Shown here piece after piece: positions 19,529 through 28,398 of a stretch of DNA of 41,889 bases. How positions within the stretch are numbered: the first letter of the stretch is position 1; the number at the start of each line of letters is the position of its first letter. The stretch covers positions 1-41,889 of the forward strand of contig NZ_JSVU01000013.1 of NCBI RefSeq assembly GCF_000952855.1, in the 5' to 3' direction. This stretch comes from Aequorivita vladivostokensis (GTDB taxonomy: Bacteria > Bacteroidota > Bacteroidia > Flavobacteriales > Flavobacteriaceae). The notes under the pieces are model-generated. The model did no database searches, was not told the DNA's origin, and saw only the letters and a program-made list of their open reading frames with translations. The position numbers and the translations under genes are program-made.

Positions 19529-21160
19529 ATGATGAAAAAATTATCCCTATTATTTGTTGTACTTATTTCAACATTTGGCTTAGCCCAAACCGAGGATGCC
19601 CTGGTATTTCTTGAAGCAAAGGATCCCGCTGTGGTTGCCGCAGCGCTGGCAAACCCCATAACTATATTGAGTCAAGCTGCGCTTGATCGCAAAAACACAC
19701 AAGGAACACCGATTGACGATCGCGACGTTCCATTAAACGAGATCCAAAAAGCACAGATTGAAGCCGCACAAGGTATTACGGTGCTTGCCAAATCAAAATG
19801 GCTCAACGCTGTATATGTTCGAGGTGCTGAAAATAATATTAACAATCTTCTAAACCTTCCTTTCGTTGAGGATATAGAATTCGCAGATAAAAATCTTAAT
19901 AACCCGGCTGCAGGCAGGCAGTTTACTCCAGACAAATTTGAAATTGAAAATCAAGCGAGACCTGTTTATAATTACGGGAGTGCGACAAACCAAACCCAAA
20001 TGTTGAATGTAGATTATCTTCACGAAAATGATTACACTGGGCAGGATATAATTGTTGCTTTTATGGATAATGGCTATCCGGGCGTTTTAACAAATCCTGC
20101 ATATACAACACTTAGAAATGAAGGTAGATTGTTGGGCTATTATGACTTCGCCGCTCGAGTTGAAAATTCAAACGGAAATGGAAGCCACGGTGCCGTTACT
20201 TTCAGCGATGCGGCAGGATTTTTAAACGGACAGTTTGTAGGGACCGCGCCAGACGCTTCCTATTATTTATACATTACGGAAGACAGCGACGAATCTCCTG
20301 CGGAAGAAGCATATTGGGTAGAGGCATTGGAACGTGCAGATAGTCTCGGTGTATATGTAACCAACACTTCCTTGGGCTATCAGGATTTTGACAATCCAGC
20401 CTTCGACCATACGTATGAAGACCTTGACGGCCAAACAACTATCGCTGCCAGAGGTGCAAATGCCGCTTTTGACAAAGGTATGATAAATGTAACCTCAGCC
20501 GGAAATGATGGATACCCGGGCGATTTTGGATATGTTGCAACCCCTGGAGATGCTCCGGGCAGCTTCACCGTCGGCTCCGTTACTAGCTCTGGGAGTCCAT
20601 CCGATTTTAGTTCGTATGGCCCAACCGTAGATGGTCGTATAAAACCAGATGTTGTTGCTCAGGGTAGCGGTGCAGCCGTGATTGATCAATTCGGTAATGT
20701 TACCACCTCTAGCGGAACGTCATTTAGTTCGCCTATAACTGCTGGGGCTGTAGCAGCGTTGTGGAGTGCAGTACCACATTTAAAGAACGATGTAGTGACT
20801 CAGGCTATCCGTGAATCCGCGAGCAGATATACTAATCCCACACCTAAATTGGGCTATGGAATCCCAAATTTCGGTGATGCGCTTAATGCCCTGCTTTTAT
20901 TAAGTGTGGAGGAGCAAATGCAAGATTCATATTTTGCGTTATATCCCAACCCGGTGAGTACGGAAATAAACATCTCGTTTCCGAAAAATTCTGATAGTGC
21001 CGAGTTTGCACTTTTTAATATTTTGGGTGAAAAGATACTTCAAAGCAATATTACCACTCTAAGAAATAGAATTGATGTTTCGGCACTCTCTTCAGGAATG
21101 TATATTGCTTCCATTACTTCAAATAATAAAACAACGAGCTATAAAATTATTAAGGAGTAG
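19529..21160 (+). CDS. Secreted S8 (subtilisin-type) peptidase with T9SS sorting domain
   Basis: A 543-residue exported serine peptidase. Signal peptide MMKKLSLLFVVLISTFGLAQ; a propeptide-like region to about 150; catalytic domain with Asp180 in VAFMDNGYPG, His220 in GSHGAV and Ser398 in SSGTSFSSPITAGAVAALW, plus the oxyanion region NVTSAGNDG. The aspartate motif is DNG rather than the usual D-[ST]-G. The last 80 residues (YFALYPNPVSTEINISF ... YKIIKE) form a type A sorting domain for the type IX secretion system, so the enzyme is delivered to the cell surface or medium. It starts 10 bp after mnmA and overlaps the nitronate monooxygenase gene by one base. Confidence 0.93.
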   Translation: MMKKLSLLFVVLISTFGLAQTEDALVFLEAKDPAVVAAALANPITILSQAALDRKNTQGTPIDDRDVPLNEIQKAQIEAAQGITVLAKSKWLNAVYVRGAENNINNLLNLPFVEDIEFADKNLNNPAAGRQFTPDKFEIENQARPVYNYGSATNQTQMLNVDYLHENDYTGQDIIVAFMDNGYPGVLTNPAYTTLRNEGRLLGYYDFAARVENSNGNGSHGAVTFSDAAGFLNGQFVGTAPDASYYLYITEDSDESPAEEAYWVEALERADSLGVYVTNTSLGYQDFDNPAFDHTYEDLDGQTTIAARGANAAFDKGMINVTSAGNDGYPGDFGYVATPGDAPGSFTVGSVTSSGSPSDFSSYGPTVDGRIKPDVVAQGSGAAVIDQFGNVTTSSGTSFSSPITAGAVAALWSAVPHLKNDVVTQAIRESASRYTNPTPKLGYGIPNFGDALNALLLLSVEEQMQDSYFALYPNPVSTEINISFPKNSDSAEFALFNILGEKILQSNITTLRNRIDVSALSSGMYIASITSNNKTTSYKIIKE

Positions 21161-22101
21161 TGCAAAACCGGATTACAGAACTTTTTAATATCGAGTATCC
21201 TCTAATTCAAGCCGGAATGATCTGGAACAGCGGTTGGCGTCTTGCAAGTGCTGTGGCAAATGCAGGAGGTCTGGGGCTTTTGGGCGCAGGTTCCATGTAT
21301 CCCGAAGTACTTCGGGAACATATTCTGAAATGCAAAAAAGCCACCGATAAACCGTTCGGGGTAAACGTACCAATGCTATATCCTGATATTGAAAAGATAA
21401 TTGACATCATTATTGAAGAAGATGTGAAAATTGTGTTCACCTCAGCTGGAAATCCAAAAACATATACTTCTAAACTCAAAGAAAACGGAATTACGGTTGT
21501 TCACGTAGTAAGCAGTGTGAAATTCGCACTCAAAGCACAAGAAGCAGGCGTGGATGCCGTGGTTGCCGAAGGTTTTGAGGCTGGCGGCCACAACGGTCGA
21601 GAGGAAACAACTACTTTCACTCTAATTCCAATGGTCAAGGAACAACTGGAAATCCCATTGATTGCGGCTGGCGGAATAGCAACAGGTCGCGGTATGCTTG
21701 CGGCTATGGTTTTGGGAGCCGAAGGGGTGCAGGTAGGAAGCCGTTTTGTAGCTTCGGAAGAGGCATCGTCCCATCAAGCTTTTAAGCAACTGGTTGTAGA
21801 TGCCAAAGAAGGTGACACTCATCTTACCTTAAAAGAGCTAGCTCCCGTGCGGATGTTAAAAAATAAATTTTTTGAAAGTGTCATGCAACTTTATACTACA
21901 AACCCCACGAAAGAAGACCTTATAAAACATTTAGGTCGCGCCCGCGCCAAACGCGGGATGTTTGAAGGCGATCTGGAGGAAGGTGAATTGGAAATCGGAC
22001 AGATTGCTGGCCTTATTCACGATATTAAGCCCGCCGCTGTGATTGTAAAGGATATAATTTCAGAATTTGAAAGTGCAAAAAAAGAGGTGACAAATTTATA
22101 A
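21160..22101 (+). CDS. Nitronate monooxygenase family protein
   Basis: FMN-dependent TIM-barrel protein of 313 residues that oxidises nitronates, toxic nitroalkane anions, in the cytoplasm; some relatives are enoyl-ACP reductases of the FabK type. Motifs: YPLIQAGMIWNSGWRLA at the start, ANAGGLGLLGAGS (FMN binding), GVDAVVAEGFEAGGHNGRE with the catalytic His, IPLIAAGGIATGRGMLA and GAEGVQVGSRFVAS (phosphate binding). The start codon is GTG, overlapping the TAG stop of the peptidase gene by one base, which means translational coupling of two functionally unrelated genes. A strong terminator follows. Confidence 0.9.
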   Translation: MQNRITELFNIEYPLIQAGMIWNSGWRLASAVANAGGLGLLGAGSMYPEVLREHILKCKKATDKPFGVNVPMLYPDIEKIIDIIIEEDVKIVFTSAGNPKTYTSKLKENGITVVHVVSSVKFALKAQEAGVDAVVAEGFEAGGHNGREETTTFTLIPMVKEQLEIPLIAAGGIATGRGMLAAMVLGAEGVQVGSRFVASEEASSHQAFKQLVVDAKEGDTHLTLKELAPVRMLKNKFFESVMQLYTTNPTKEDLIKHLGRARAKRGMFEGDLEEGELEIGQIAGLIHDIKPAAVIVKDIISEFESAKKEVTNL

Positions 22102-22128
22102 TACCTTTAGAAAATTGTCTTAAATAAA

Positions 22129-22158
22129 AAACCCTTCCGACAAATTTCGGAAGGGTTT
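22129..22158. terminator. Bidirectional rho-independent terminator
   Basis: AAACCCTTCCGA and TCGGAAGGGTTT form a perfect 12-bp stem with a 6-nt loop, followed by T6 on the plus strand and preceded by A-tracts that serve the minus strand. It separates the convergent nitronate monooxygenase and M36 genes. Confidence 0.93.
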
Positions 22159-22179
22159 TTTTGAACTAAAATCTCAAGC

Positions 22180-25100
22180 TTACTCTTTTATGAGTCTTCT
22201 TACTATCTGACCATTTTTAGTTTCTATTTTAATAAAATAGGTAGCTGCAGCCATTTTGGAAACATCTATCGTTTTTCTCATACCCATAGTATTCAAATTG
22301 ACTTTCAAAATAAGTCTGCCGCGAATATCATAAATACTCAAGTTTTCCAACGAAAGGGCTTGTGGATTATCCAAAACAACTTGATCCTTAGCCGGATTCG
22401 GGAATAAAGTAATCTGCTGTAAACCTATTTCGTTAACAGAAAGTTCAACGTCAACCGTTAATTCAAAGGTGCACACGGAAATGTTACCGCTTCCGTCCTC
22501 GGCGGTAAGAGATATGGTGTGAACCCCATCGCCCAATTGCGTGCCGGCAGCGGGATCTTGCGATGTGATGGTCACTGGATCGGTACAATTATCTGTCGCA
22601 CTTGCCTCTCCTATTCCGAAGTAATCTGGTAGCGTGAACATTTCACCAGAAGGTACAACTACAGTTTGGTTTGAAGGACACGTAATATCTGGCGACAATA
22701 GATCTTGCACGGTTACCACTGCAATACAAGTGGATGAATTTCCGTTCACGTCGGTTATTGTCAAAGTTACATTATTGGTTCCAAGATTTGAACAATCAAA
22801 GGATGAAACGTCAATACTGCTACTTGCAATTCCGCAATTATCATTACTTCCGCCGTCAACATCGGCCGCAACGATGGTTGCGTTGCCCGAGGCATCCAAC
22901 TGCACGGTAATATTTTGGCAAACCGTAATTGGGTTTTCTGAATCGGTTACAGTAACATCAAATGAGCAGGTTTGAATTGGATTCACACCATCATCATATT
23001 CAAAAGTATTGGTTGTAGTACCAATCGGGAACGTGTCACCACTTGCTATACCGGCAGTTTGGGTTAAGGTTCCACTTCCACAGCCTGCAGGAGAGTCCAC
23101 GGTGTAGGTTACCACAGCCCCACAAATTCCGGGATCGTTGTTCTGGGTGATATTTCCAGGGCAGGTCAATGGACCGCCGCCCCCGTTACCTATTACATTT
23201 ACAATTGCTGAACAGGTTGAAACCGCACCAGTATCGTTGGTTGCCTGCACCGGGATTGTATTGAGTCCTACATCGGCACAGCTAAAATCTATTGTTGCTC
23301 CAAGGGGGCTTCCTCCGAGCACGGTATAATTACCGCAATCAACCGAAATACTGTATAATAAATCCTGCGCATTAATAGTAGCATTTCCGTTGGAATCCAA
23401 GTTGACATCCAGTACTGGCGCTGTTATTTCATAATCATATTCTATTCCCCAGCTATTCAAGGTTCCACTAAATGCACTTTCCACATCGGAGACGGTCATT
23501 TCCCAGACACCCATAGTACTTTCGCCGTCAAAAACGGAAAGTGGATTATTGGGAATAAAACTTCCATGTATGGTTGGTGTGCCAGACTGGCATTCATTCT
23601 CCACCGAGGTGGCTGCTTCATCATTGAGGGTAGCTACGATATCGTCACCCGAACATCCATAGCCTGAAGAAGTTCTTCCTGGTCGGTCAATGATAGTAGC
23701 AATAGTACCTGCTGGCGATTTGATTTTAACAATAACATCTCCCACCCAAGTGTGACTAATATTTACGTTCACGTCCAGATCGGTAATTGTTACATTTTCC
23801 GAAATTGTCATGGTGGTAGTTACGCCTGAGGTATTCCCGTCGGGTATCGGCACATTAGGACTCACTGACTGAGAGCCGGACATTGGGATTGGGCCGGATC
23901 CCATACAGATAATTTCCGGAGCGTTGTTGGTAACATTTATATCATCCGTAAGCGTTATTGGCGCTCCGGTACAGAAATCATTGACTGCGTAAGTTACGGT
24001 TACCAAACCTGGGCCGCCTACACTTGGATCAAAAGTAAAGGTGGTACCATTTCCATCGTCAGTTACACCCGGTCCACTATAAATGCCACCTACGGGCATA
24101 CCGCCCGAAAGTCCTGTAACTATACCACCTGCAAGGCAAATTTCATCGACCACGTCTAGATTTGAAAACGTAGGCGGAAGATCGAAAGCTTCGGTTCCAT
24201 CGCTTTTGCTGCTGGAAGAACCTTGGCTTGCGCTAAACCCAAGACCTCTTCTCGCAAACGCTTCCCAAATAGCACACTGGTAAGCTCCTCCGAACAGTGC
24301 CTGATCTGCTGCCAAAATAGCATCACGACCATCGACAAATCCAGGGCTACATGGTTGAAGTTTTAATCCTTCGGTAACAAGCGCCAAAGAAATATTGTTT
24401 CCTCCGTTTCCATTATAAAAATCGGGACTGTAGGGTACGGTAGCCATAATTTCCCAAGTCATTTCCCAAAGCATCGTTGCCCACACTTCACCTACACCGT
24501 GCGGTGCAACGGCCGTTTTAATATCGTCATAGGTATGGGGGTTTATAGCAAAATCGGTGCTATATGGATATACTCGAATACCAGGTCCTCCGGGACCCTC
24601 TCCTATTAACCAAGTTCCAACACCTCGGTAATCGGGACCTGCATCGCCGGGTTCCATGGTTAGCATCAAGCTATAATAATCGCTCCAGCCCTCGCCCATC
24701 TGTTCTTGGTTTTGAAGACAAGATGATGCCGCTGGCCCGCCGGTAAGTCTATTTGAAATTCCGTGTCCATATTCGTGAACGATTACAGCATTGTCCAAAT
24801 CACCATCTCGAGTATTACAAACATACATTTGCATTCTGGGACGGCTTCCATCGGTTGGAGTAGAAAAATTAGCGTTGCAAGATCCAGACCCATCTTGGGC
24901 TTCTGCATTTACTGGGTCATTGCCTGCTCCACCGTTTCCGTAGTTATTGTGCTGGAAATTTCCACTTGCTTCATCAAAACCATACATATAGGTAACATCG
25001 TGAATAATGTTTGACCAATAAAATAAGTTGGTAATGGCAGCATTTTCTGACTGATCGCCACTACTATAGGTAGTATTTAACGGAAAATCGAAAACCAGGT

Positions 25101-26094
25101 TGCCTCCGGGACTAAAAGCATATTTCCCGTCAGGACTGTTATTTGCATTATCATCATCATAGGCATCTACGTTGTTACCACGTGTGTTGGTATACTCGGG
25201 AGTATCATCACCGTTAGTATCGTGCCATCCGTAGGGGGATGCAGTTAAGTGTTCAGGGTTTGTTACTAAGGTTCGGGTTCCATAATTTGGGCTTTCCACA
25301 GGCATAGCATATACTCTATAACGGGCCGTAGGTGGGGCTACCATAGCCGACAAACCTTTATTGGCTTGAGCGGGTTCACGCATAGGCCCGATAAATGGTG
25401 CGGGCGCATCTGTTGCGTGTACATGGTCTGCGTGATCTCCCAAAATATTACATGATACAGTCCAATTATCCTTATCGATAATGGCTCCAGTGACGGCATC
25501 TACGCGGAAATTCCACCAATCGGCGGAAGTTTTTTCGGCTATGGAAAGTTCCCAAACCAATTGAGTACCAATTTCCTCCCGATAATAATACATTAGTCTA
25601 ACGGGTATTTCTTCAGAAGAAATTCCAGCCTTGTTGAATATTGCCGCTTTGCTTTTGCCACCAATATTCTTAATCTGTTCAAGGTTTTGGACACGGTAAC
25701 CCATTTGCCCCGCAACGGAAGTAATTGCCTGTCTGGCCGAAATTGCCTGGGAACTACTTTTAATGGTAGCTCTTGGATCTGCCAAGAAGTTGTTATGCTC
25801 CACCAGCACTTTACCTGTATTGTCAAAATGCACACTGGATTCAGTTCCATATATTTCCAGACCGTCTATGGTCTGCCTAACATATACGTGTCTAATACCA
25901 CTGGTTCGGCTTGTGTGCTCGTTGGTAATCGCGAGCTCACCGGTTTTCTGTAATACTAGTTTTGCCAACGAAATGGTCGCTGGCTCAGAAGCCAATCTGG
26001 CTTCTTGGTTCTTTCTTTCGGAATTTTTTTGCTGTGCGGAGACCTGAAATGCCAATAGACACAGCATCATTAAGAGTAATGCTGATTTTTTCAT
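22180..26094 (-). CDS. Secreted M36 (fungalysin) metallopeptidase with P domain, HYR-like repeats and T9SS sorting domain
   Basis: A 1304-residue exported zinc peptidase. Order: signal peptide (about 1-20); fungalysin/thermolysin-type propeptide (about 50-200); M36 catalytic domain with zinc motif His440-Glu-Tyr-Gly-His444 in VIVHEYGHGISNRLTGG and the third ligand in GEGWSDYYSL; a proprotein-convertase P-like domain (ITDLDVNVNISHTWVGDV to LNSWGIEYDY); HYR-like beta repeats with CPGNITQNNDPGICGAVVTY and CPSNQTVVVPSG; and a C-terminal type A sorting domain (LFPNPAKDQVVLDN to RRLIKE). It would be secreted by the type IX system and degrade extracellular protein. It is monocistronic between two strong terminators. 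Confidence 0.95.
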   Translation of the reverse strand: MKKSALLLMMLCLLAFQVSAQQKNSERKNQEARLASEPATISLAKLVLQKTGELAITNEHTSRTSGIRHVYVRQTIDGLEIYGTESSVHFDNTGKVLVEHNNFLADPRATIKSSSQAISARQAITSVAGQMGYRVQNLEQIKNIGGKSKAAIFNKAGISSEEIPVRLMYYYREEIGTQLVWELSIAEKTSADWWNFRVDAVTGAIIDKDNWTVSCNILGDHADHVHATDAPAPFIGPMREPAQANKGLSAMVAPPTARYRVYAMPVESPNYGTRTLVTNPEHLTASPYGWHDTNGDDTPEYTNTRGNNVDAYDDDNANNSPDGKYAFSPGGNLVFDFPLNTTYSSGDQSENAAITNLFYWSNIIHDVTYMYGFDEASGNFQHNNYGNGGAGNDPVNAEAQDGSGSCNANFSTPTDGSRPRMQMYVCNTRDGDLDNAVIVHEYGHGISNRLTGGPAASSCLQNQEQMGEGWSDYYSLMLTMEPGDAGPDYRGVGTWLIGEGPGGPGIRVYPYSTDFAINPHTYDDIKTAVAPHGVGEVWATMLWEMTWEIMATVPYSPDFYNGNGGNNISLALVTEGLKLQPCSPGFVDGRDAILAADQALFGGAYQCAIWEAFARRGLGFSASQGSSSSKSDGTEAFDLPPTFSNLDVVDEICLAGGIVTGLSGGMPVGGIYSGPGVTDDGNGTTFTFDPSVGGPGLVTVTYAVNDFCTGAPITLTDDINVTNNAPEIICMGSGPIPMSGSQSVSPNVPIPDGNTSGVTTTMTISENVTITDLDVNVNISHTWVGDVIVKIKSPAGTIATIIDRPGRTSSGYGCSGDDIVATLNDEAATSVENECQSGTPTIHGSFIPNNPLSVFDGESTMGVWEMTVSDVESAFSGTLNSWGIEYDYEITAPVLDVNLDSNGNATINAQDLLYSISVDCGNYTVLGGSPLGATIDFSCADVGLNTIPVQATNDTGAVSTCSAIVNVIGNGGGGPLTCPGNITQNNDPGICGAVVTYTVDSPAGCGSGTLTQTAGIASGDTFPIGTTTNTFEYDDGVNPIQTCSFDVTVTDSENPITVCQNITVQLDASGNATIVAADVDGGSNDNCGIASSSIDVSSFDCSNLGTNNVTLTITDVNGNSSTCIAVVTVQDLLSPDITCPSNQTVVVPSGEMFTLPDYFGIGEASATDNCTDPVTITSQDPAAGTQLGDGVHTISLTAEDGSGNISVCTFELTVDVELSVNEIGLQQITLFPNPAKDQVVLDNPQALSLENLSIYDIRGRLILKVNLNTMGMRKTIDVSKMAAATYFIKIETKNGQIVRRLIKE

Positions 26095-26202
26095 AATAGA
26101 AGGTTGGATTATTTAGTTAAATTGATTTATTATTTAATCGTATAAATCAATCATTTGTCATCACGCAATTTAAAAAAAATCGAGAGATATATGGCAATAA
26201 AA

Positions 26203-26227
26203 AAAGCCTCCCAAAATGGGAGGCTTT
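26203..26227. terminator. Rho-independent terminator of the cold-shock gene
   Basis: AAAGCCTCCCA and TGGGAGGCTTT form an 11-bp stem with an AAA loop. On the minus strand it is followed by a T-rich tract, 22 bp beyond the cold-shock stop codon. Confidence 0.9.
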
Positions 26228-26248
26228 GTCTTAAAAAAATTGTGTGTA

Positions 26249-26440
26249 TTAAAGCACTTTTACGTTTACCGCGTTCAATCCTTTTTTGCCTTCTTGAAGA
26301 TCAAATTCTACTTCGTCACCTTCGCGAACTTCGTCGATAAGGCCTGAAATGTGTACAAAATGTTCTTTGTTGGTTCCTTCTTCAGTGATAAAACCAAAAC
26401 CTTTGGTGTCGTTGAAGAATTTTACTGTTCCTTTGTTCAT
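26249..26440 (-). CDS. cspA: Cold-shock family protein
   Basis: A 63-residue single cold-shock domain, an RNA/single-stranded DNA chaperone in the cytoplasm. It begins MNKGTVKFFNDTKGFGFITEE with RNP1 (KGFGFI) and carries RNP2 (HFVHIS); EGDEVEFDLQEGKKGLNAVNV closes the barrel. It has its own TATCTTTG promoter and terminator. The symbol is given by family; which csp paralogue it is cannot be told. Confidence 0.96.
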   Translation of the reverse strand: MNKGTVKFFNDTKGFGFITEEGTNKEHFVHISGLIDEVREGDEVEFDLQEGKKGLNAVNVKVL

Positions 26441-26471
26441 TGTATTTAATTAAAAAATTTATAATAAGTGG

Positions 26472-26479
26472 CAAAGATA
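26472..26479 (-). promoter_or_regulatory. -7 promoter element for the cold-shock gene
   Basis: TATCTTTG on the minus strand, 31 nt before the ATG. The spacer up to 26602 is otherwise AT-rich with no feature seen. Confidence 0.65.
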
Positions 26480-26602
26480 ATCTTATAAATGAGAAATATT
26501 AATTTTTAACAATGTTTATTTCAAAAACTTAAAATTTTAAACTTTTTGTTGAAATTTAATATAATGTATAAAAAATCCTCAAATCGTTACTTATATTACC
26601 GT

Positions 26603-28294
26603 TTACTTACTGGCTATTCGTCTTTTTTTGGCTGAAATCTTCTCTTGAAGCCAAAGTGGATAATTCGAATTATTTTCCGCTTCCAGTATTAATATGGATT
26701 GATCGCTATCTGTATTTAATAATTCCCGCTGTTTTTTTCCTAAAATTTCACCCGCAGTCTGCAATCCTGAGTATCCAGCCCCCGCAACTCCGTGGCTAAC
26801 AATGCTGGCGCCACATAGGTACAGATTTTTTATTTCACTTTTTGATTTGTAGGCAAAAGGCCCAATTTGTGTAAGTTTCTTCTCCGTTCCATACACATTT
26901 CCTTTAGTGGAATTTATATAATATTCATTTGTTATGGGCGTTCCCAGTTCTTTGTGAACAATATGCTCTCGAATGGTAGGCAACACTTTTTCCAAAGTAT
27001 TGATCATTTTTTCCGTAAGCAGTTCCTTAAATTGAAGGTACTTTTCGGATCGTGGCTCCCCCTCGTTTTTGAATTCCTCAAAAACTTTATAATCCAAATA
27101 GGTTATGGCCTCTATGCTGTGGTGTTTTCCATCGAAACTGGAAGGGTCTTTCAAGGTTGTGCAACTGATGAACATTCCCTCAAAAGCAGCCTCGGTAGTT
27201 ATATCGGGCATCATCATGCGTTCATAGACGGTATCCATATCTTCATTGGGCATAAGCCAAATATTTCCGGAATCCATCCCCGCAGCCCTGAGATCCATAG
27301 TTACCGTTAGAAAAAGCATAAGTGAAGTGCATGAATAAGTCGTCTTGCTTAACTTTTTCGTCAGTTTTCTACTTAAGTTTTTTTCTCCTACAAGTTGCTG
27401 ATAGGTAATATTCGGATCGGCGTTTGAAATGATGCGCTGGGCAAATAGCTTCTCCCCGCCTTTCAGCTCAACACCCACGGCCGTTTTTCTTTTGCAAACT
27501 TGCAGCAGAATCTTTTTTACGGATTGTTGTGTTCGCACTTCACCACCGTGTTTTTTTAAGGTTCTGGTCATTGCCTTTACAATTGCCGCTCCGCCGCCGC
27601 AGGGATAAAAGCCCCCATTAAAGTAATGGTCCATCACTGCGCAGTGCAACGGAAAACTCGCCCTGGCGGGAGCAAGCCCGTGATCACCAAATTGTATATT
27701 GAGAATTTTTTTAAGAAGCGGATCCTTAATATGCCAATCGATCACCCTTTTGAGGCTGAAAAGAGCATATTTCCCCATATTCTTGGTTCGGAATGGGATG
27801 GTGAGATGTTGCCAAAACCCTTCTACATTTGGAAGTAGTTGCAACTCGGCGCTCACGTTTTTTACCAGGTTTAGATATTTTATTATGTTTTTCTCTTCCT
27901 TCGGAAATCTTTCCACAAGCGCGGCAATCAGTTGGTCAAAATTTCCCGGGAAATCAAAACGCTCATCCCCAATATAAGCATGCTCGTAGCCAGCTGGATT
28001 CATTCTGAAAAAAACGAGGTTCTCCGCAATACCAAGTGCCTCATAGAGTTGCGAAGTAGATTGTCCTTTATCCAATAGCCCCACGTAATGAACACCCGGA
28101 GTAAAGCGATGGCCATTTAAATAAAAACTATGGCACCATCCTCCGGGCACATCGTGCTGCTCCAGAACCAATACTTTCTGACCCGCCTTTGATAAAAAGA
28201 TAGCTGCAGCAAGGCCGCCTACGCCACTTCCAATTATAATTGTATCAAAATCATTTTGTCTATGGACTGGACGGGAGGTGGCACTGGGAGGCAT
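26603..28294 (-). CDS. FAD-dependent oxidoreductase, phytoene desaturase / retinol saturase type
   Basis: A 563-residue flavoprotein with the N-terminal dinucleotide-binding motif IIIGSGVGGLAAAIFLSKAG, VLEQHDVPGGWCHSF and TPGVHYVGLLD, and the C-terminal FAD motif KNLYLCGASIVSHGVAGAG. The layout matches the carotenoid isomerase / all-trans-retinol 13,14-reductase branch of the CrtI superfamily rather than a true phytoene desaturase. No crtB or other carotenoid gene lies nearby, so its substrate (an isoprenoid or another polyene) is open. The C-terminal extension of about 50 residues ending KKRRIASK is basic and not part of the usual fold. It has its own promoter (TAGCTTTG at 28343-28350). Confidence 0.85.
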   Translation of the reverse strand: MPPSATSRPVHRQNDFDTIIIGSGVGGLAAAIFLSKAGQKVLVLEQHDVPGGWCHSFYLNGHRFTPGVHYVGLLDKGQSTSQLYEALGIAENLVFFRMNPAGYEHAYIGDERFDFPGNFDQLIAALVERFPKEEKNIIKYLNLVKNVSAELQLLPNVEGFWQHLTIPFRTKNMGKYALFSLKRVIDWHIKDPLLKKILNIQFGDHGLAPARASFPLHCAVMDHYFNGGFYPCGGGAAIVKAMTRTLKKHGGEVRTQQSVKKILLQVCKRKTAVGVELKGGEKLFAQRIISNADPNITYQQLVGEKNLSRKLTKKLSKTTYSCTSLMLFLTVTMDLRAAGMDSGNIWLMPNEDMDTVYERMMMPDITTEAAFEGMFISCTTLKDPSSFDGKHHSIEAITYLDYKVFEEFKNEGEPRSEKYLQFKELLTEKMINTLEKVLPTIREHIVHKELGTPITNEYYINSTKGNVYGTEKKLTQIGPFAYKSKSEIKNLYLCGASIVSHGVAGAGYSGLQTAGEILGKKQRELLNTDSDQSILILEAENNSNYPLWLQEKISAKKRRIASK

Positions 28295-28342
28295 ATTTTT
28301 CAGAAGTGTAACTTTGTTGAATATTTGTTAATCATATTTAAA

Positions 28343-28350
28343 CAAAGCTA
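28343..28350 (-). promoter_or_regulatory. -7 promoter element for the FAD oxidoreductase gene
   Basis: TAGCTTTG on the minus strand, 48 nt before the ATG at 28294. Confidence 0.5.
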
Positions 28351-28398
28351 TACTTTTTATTGAAATTGAAACATTGCTTTCAGAAATTTTCAAAAAAA

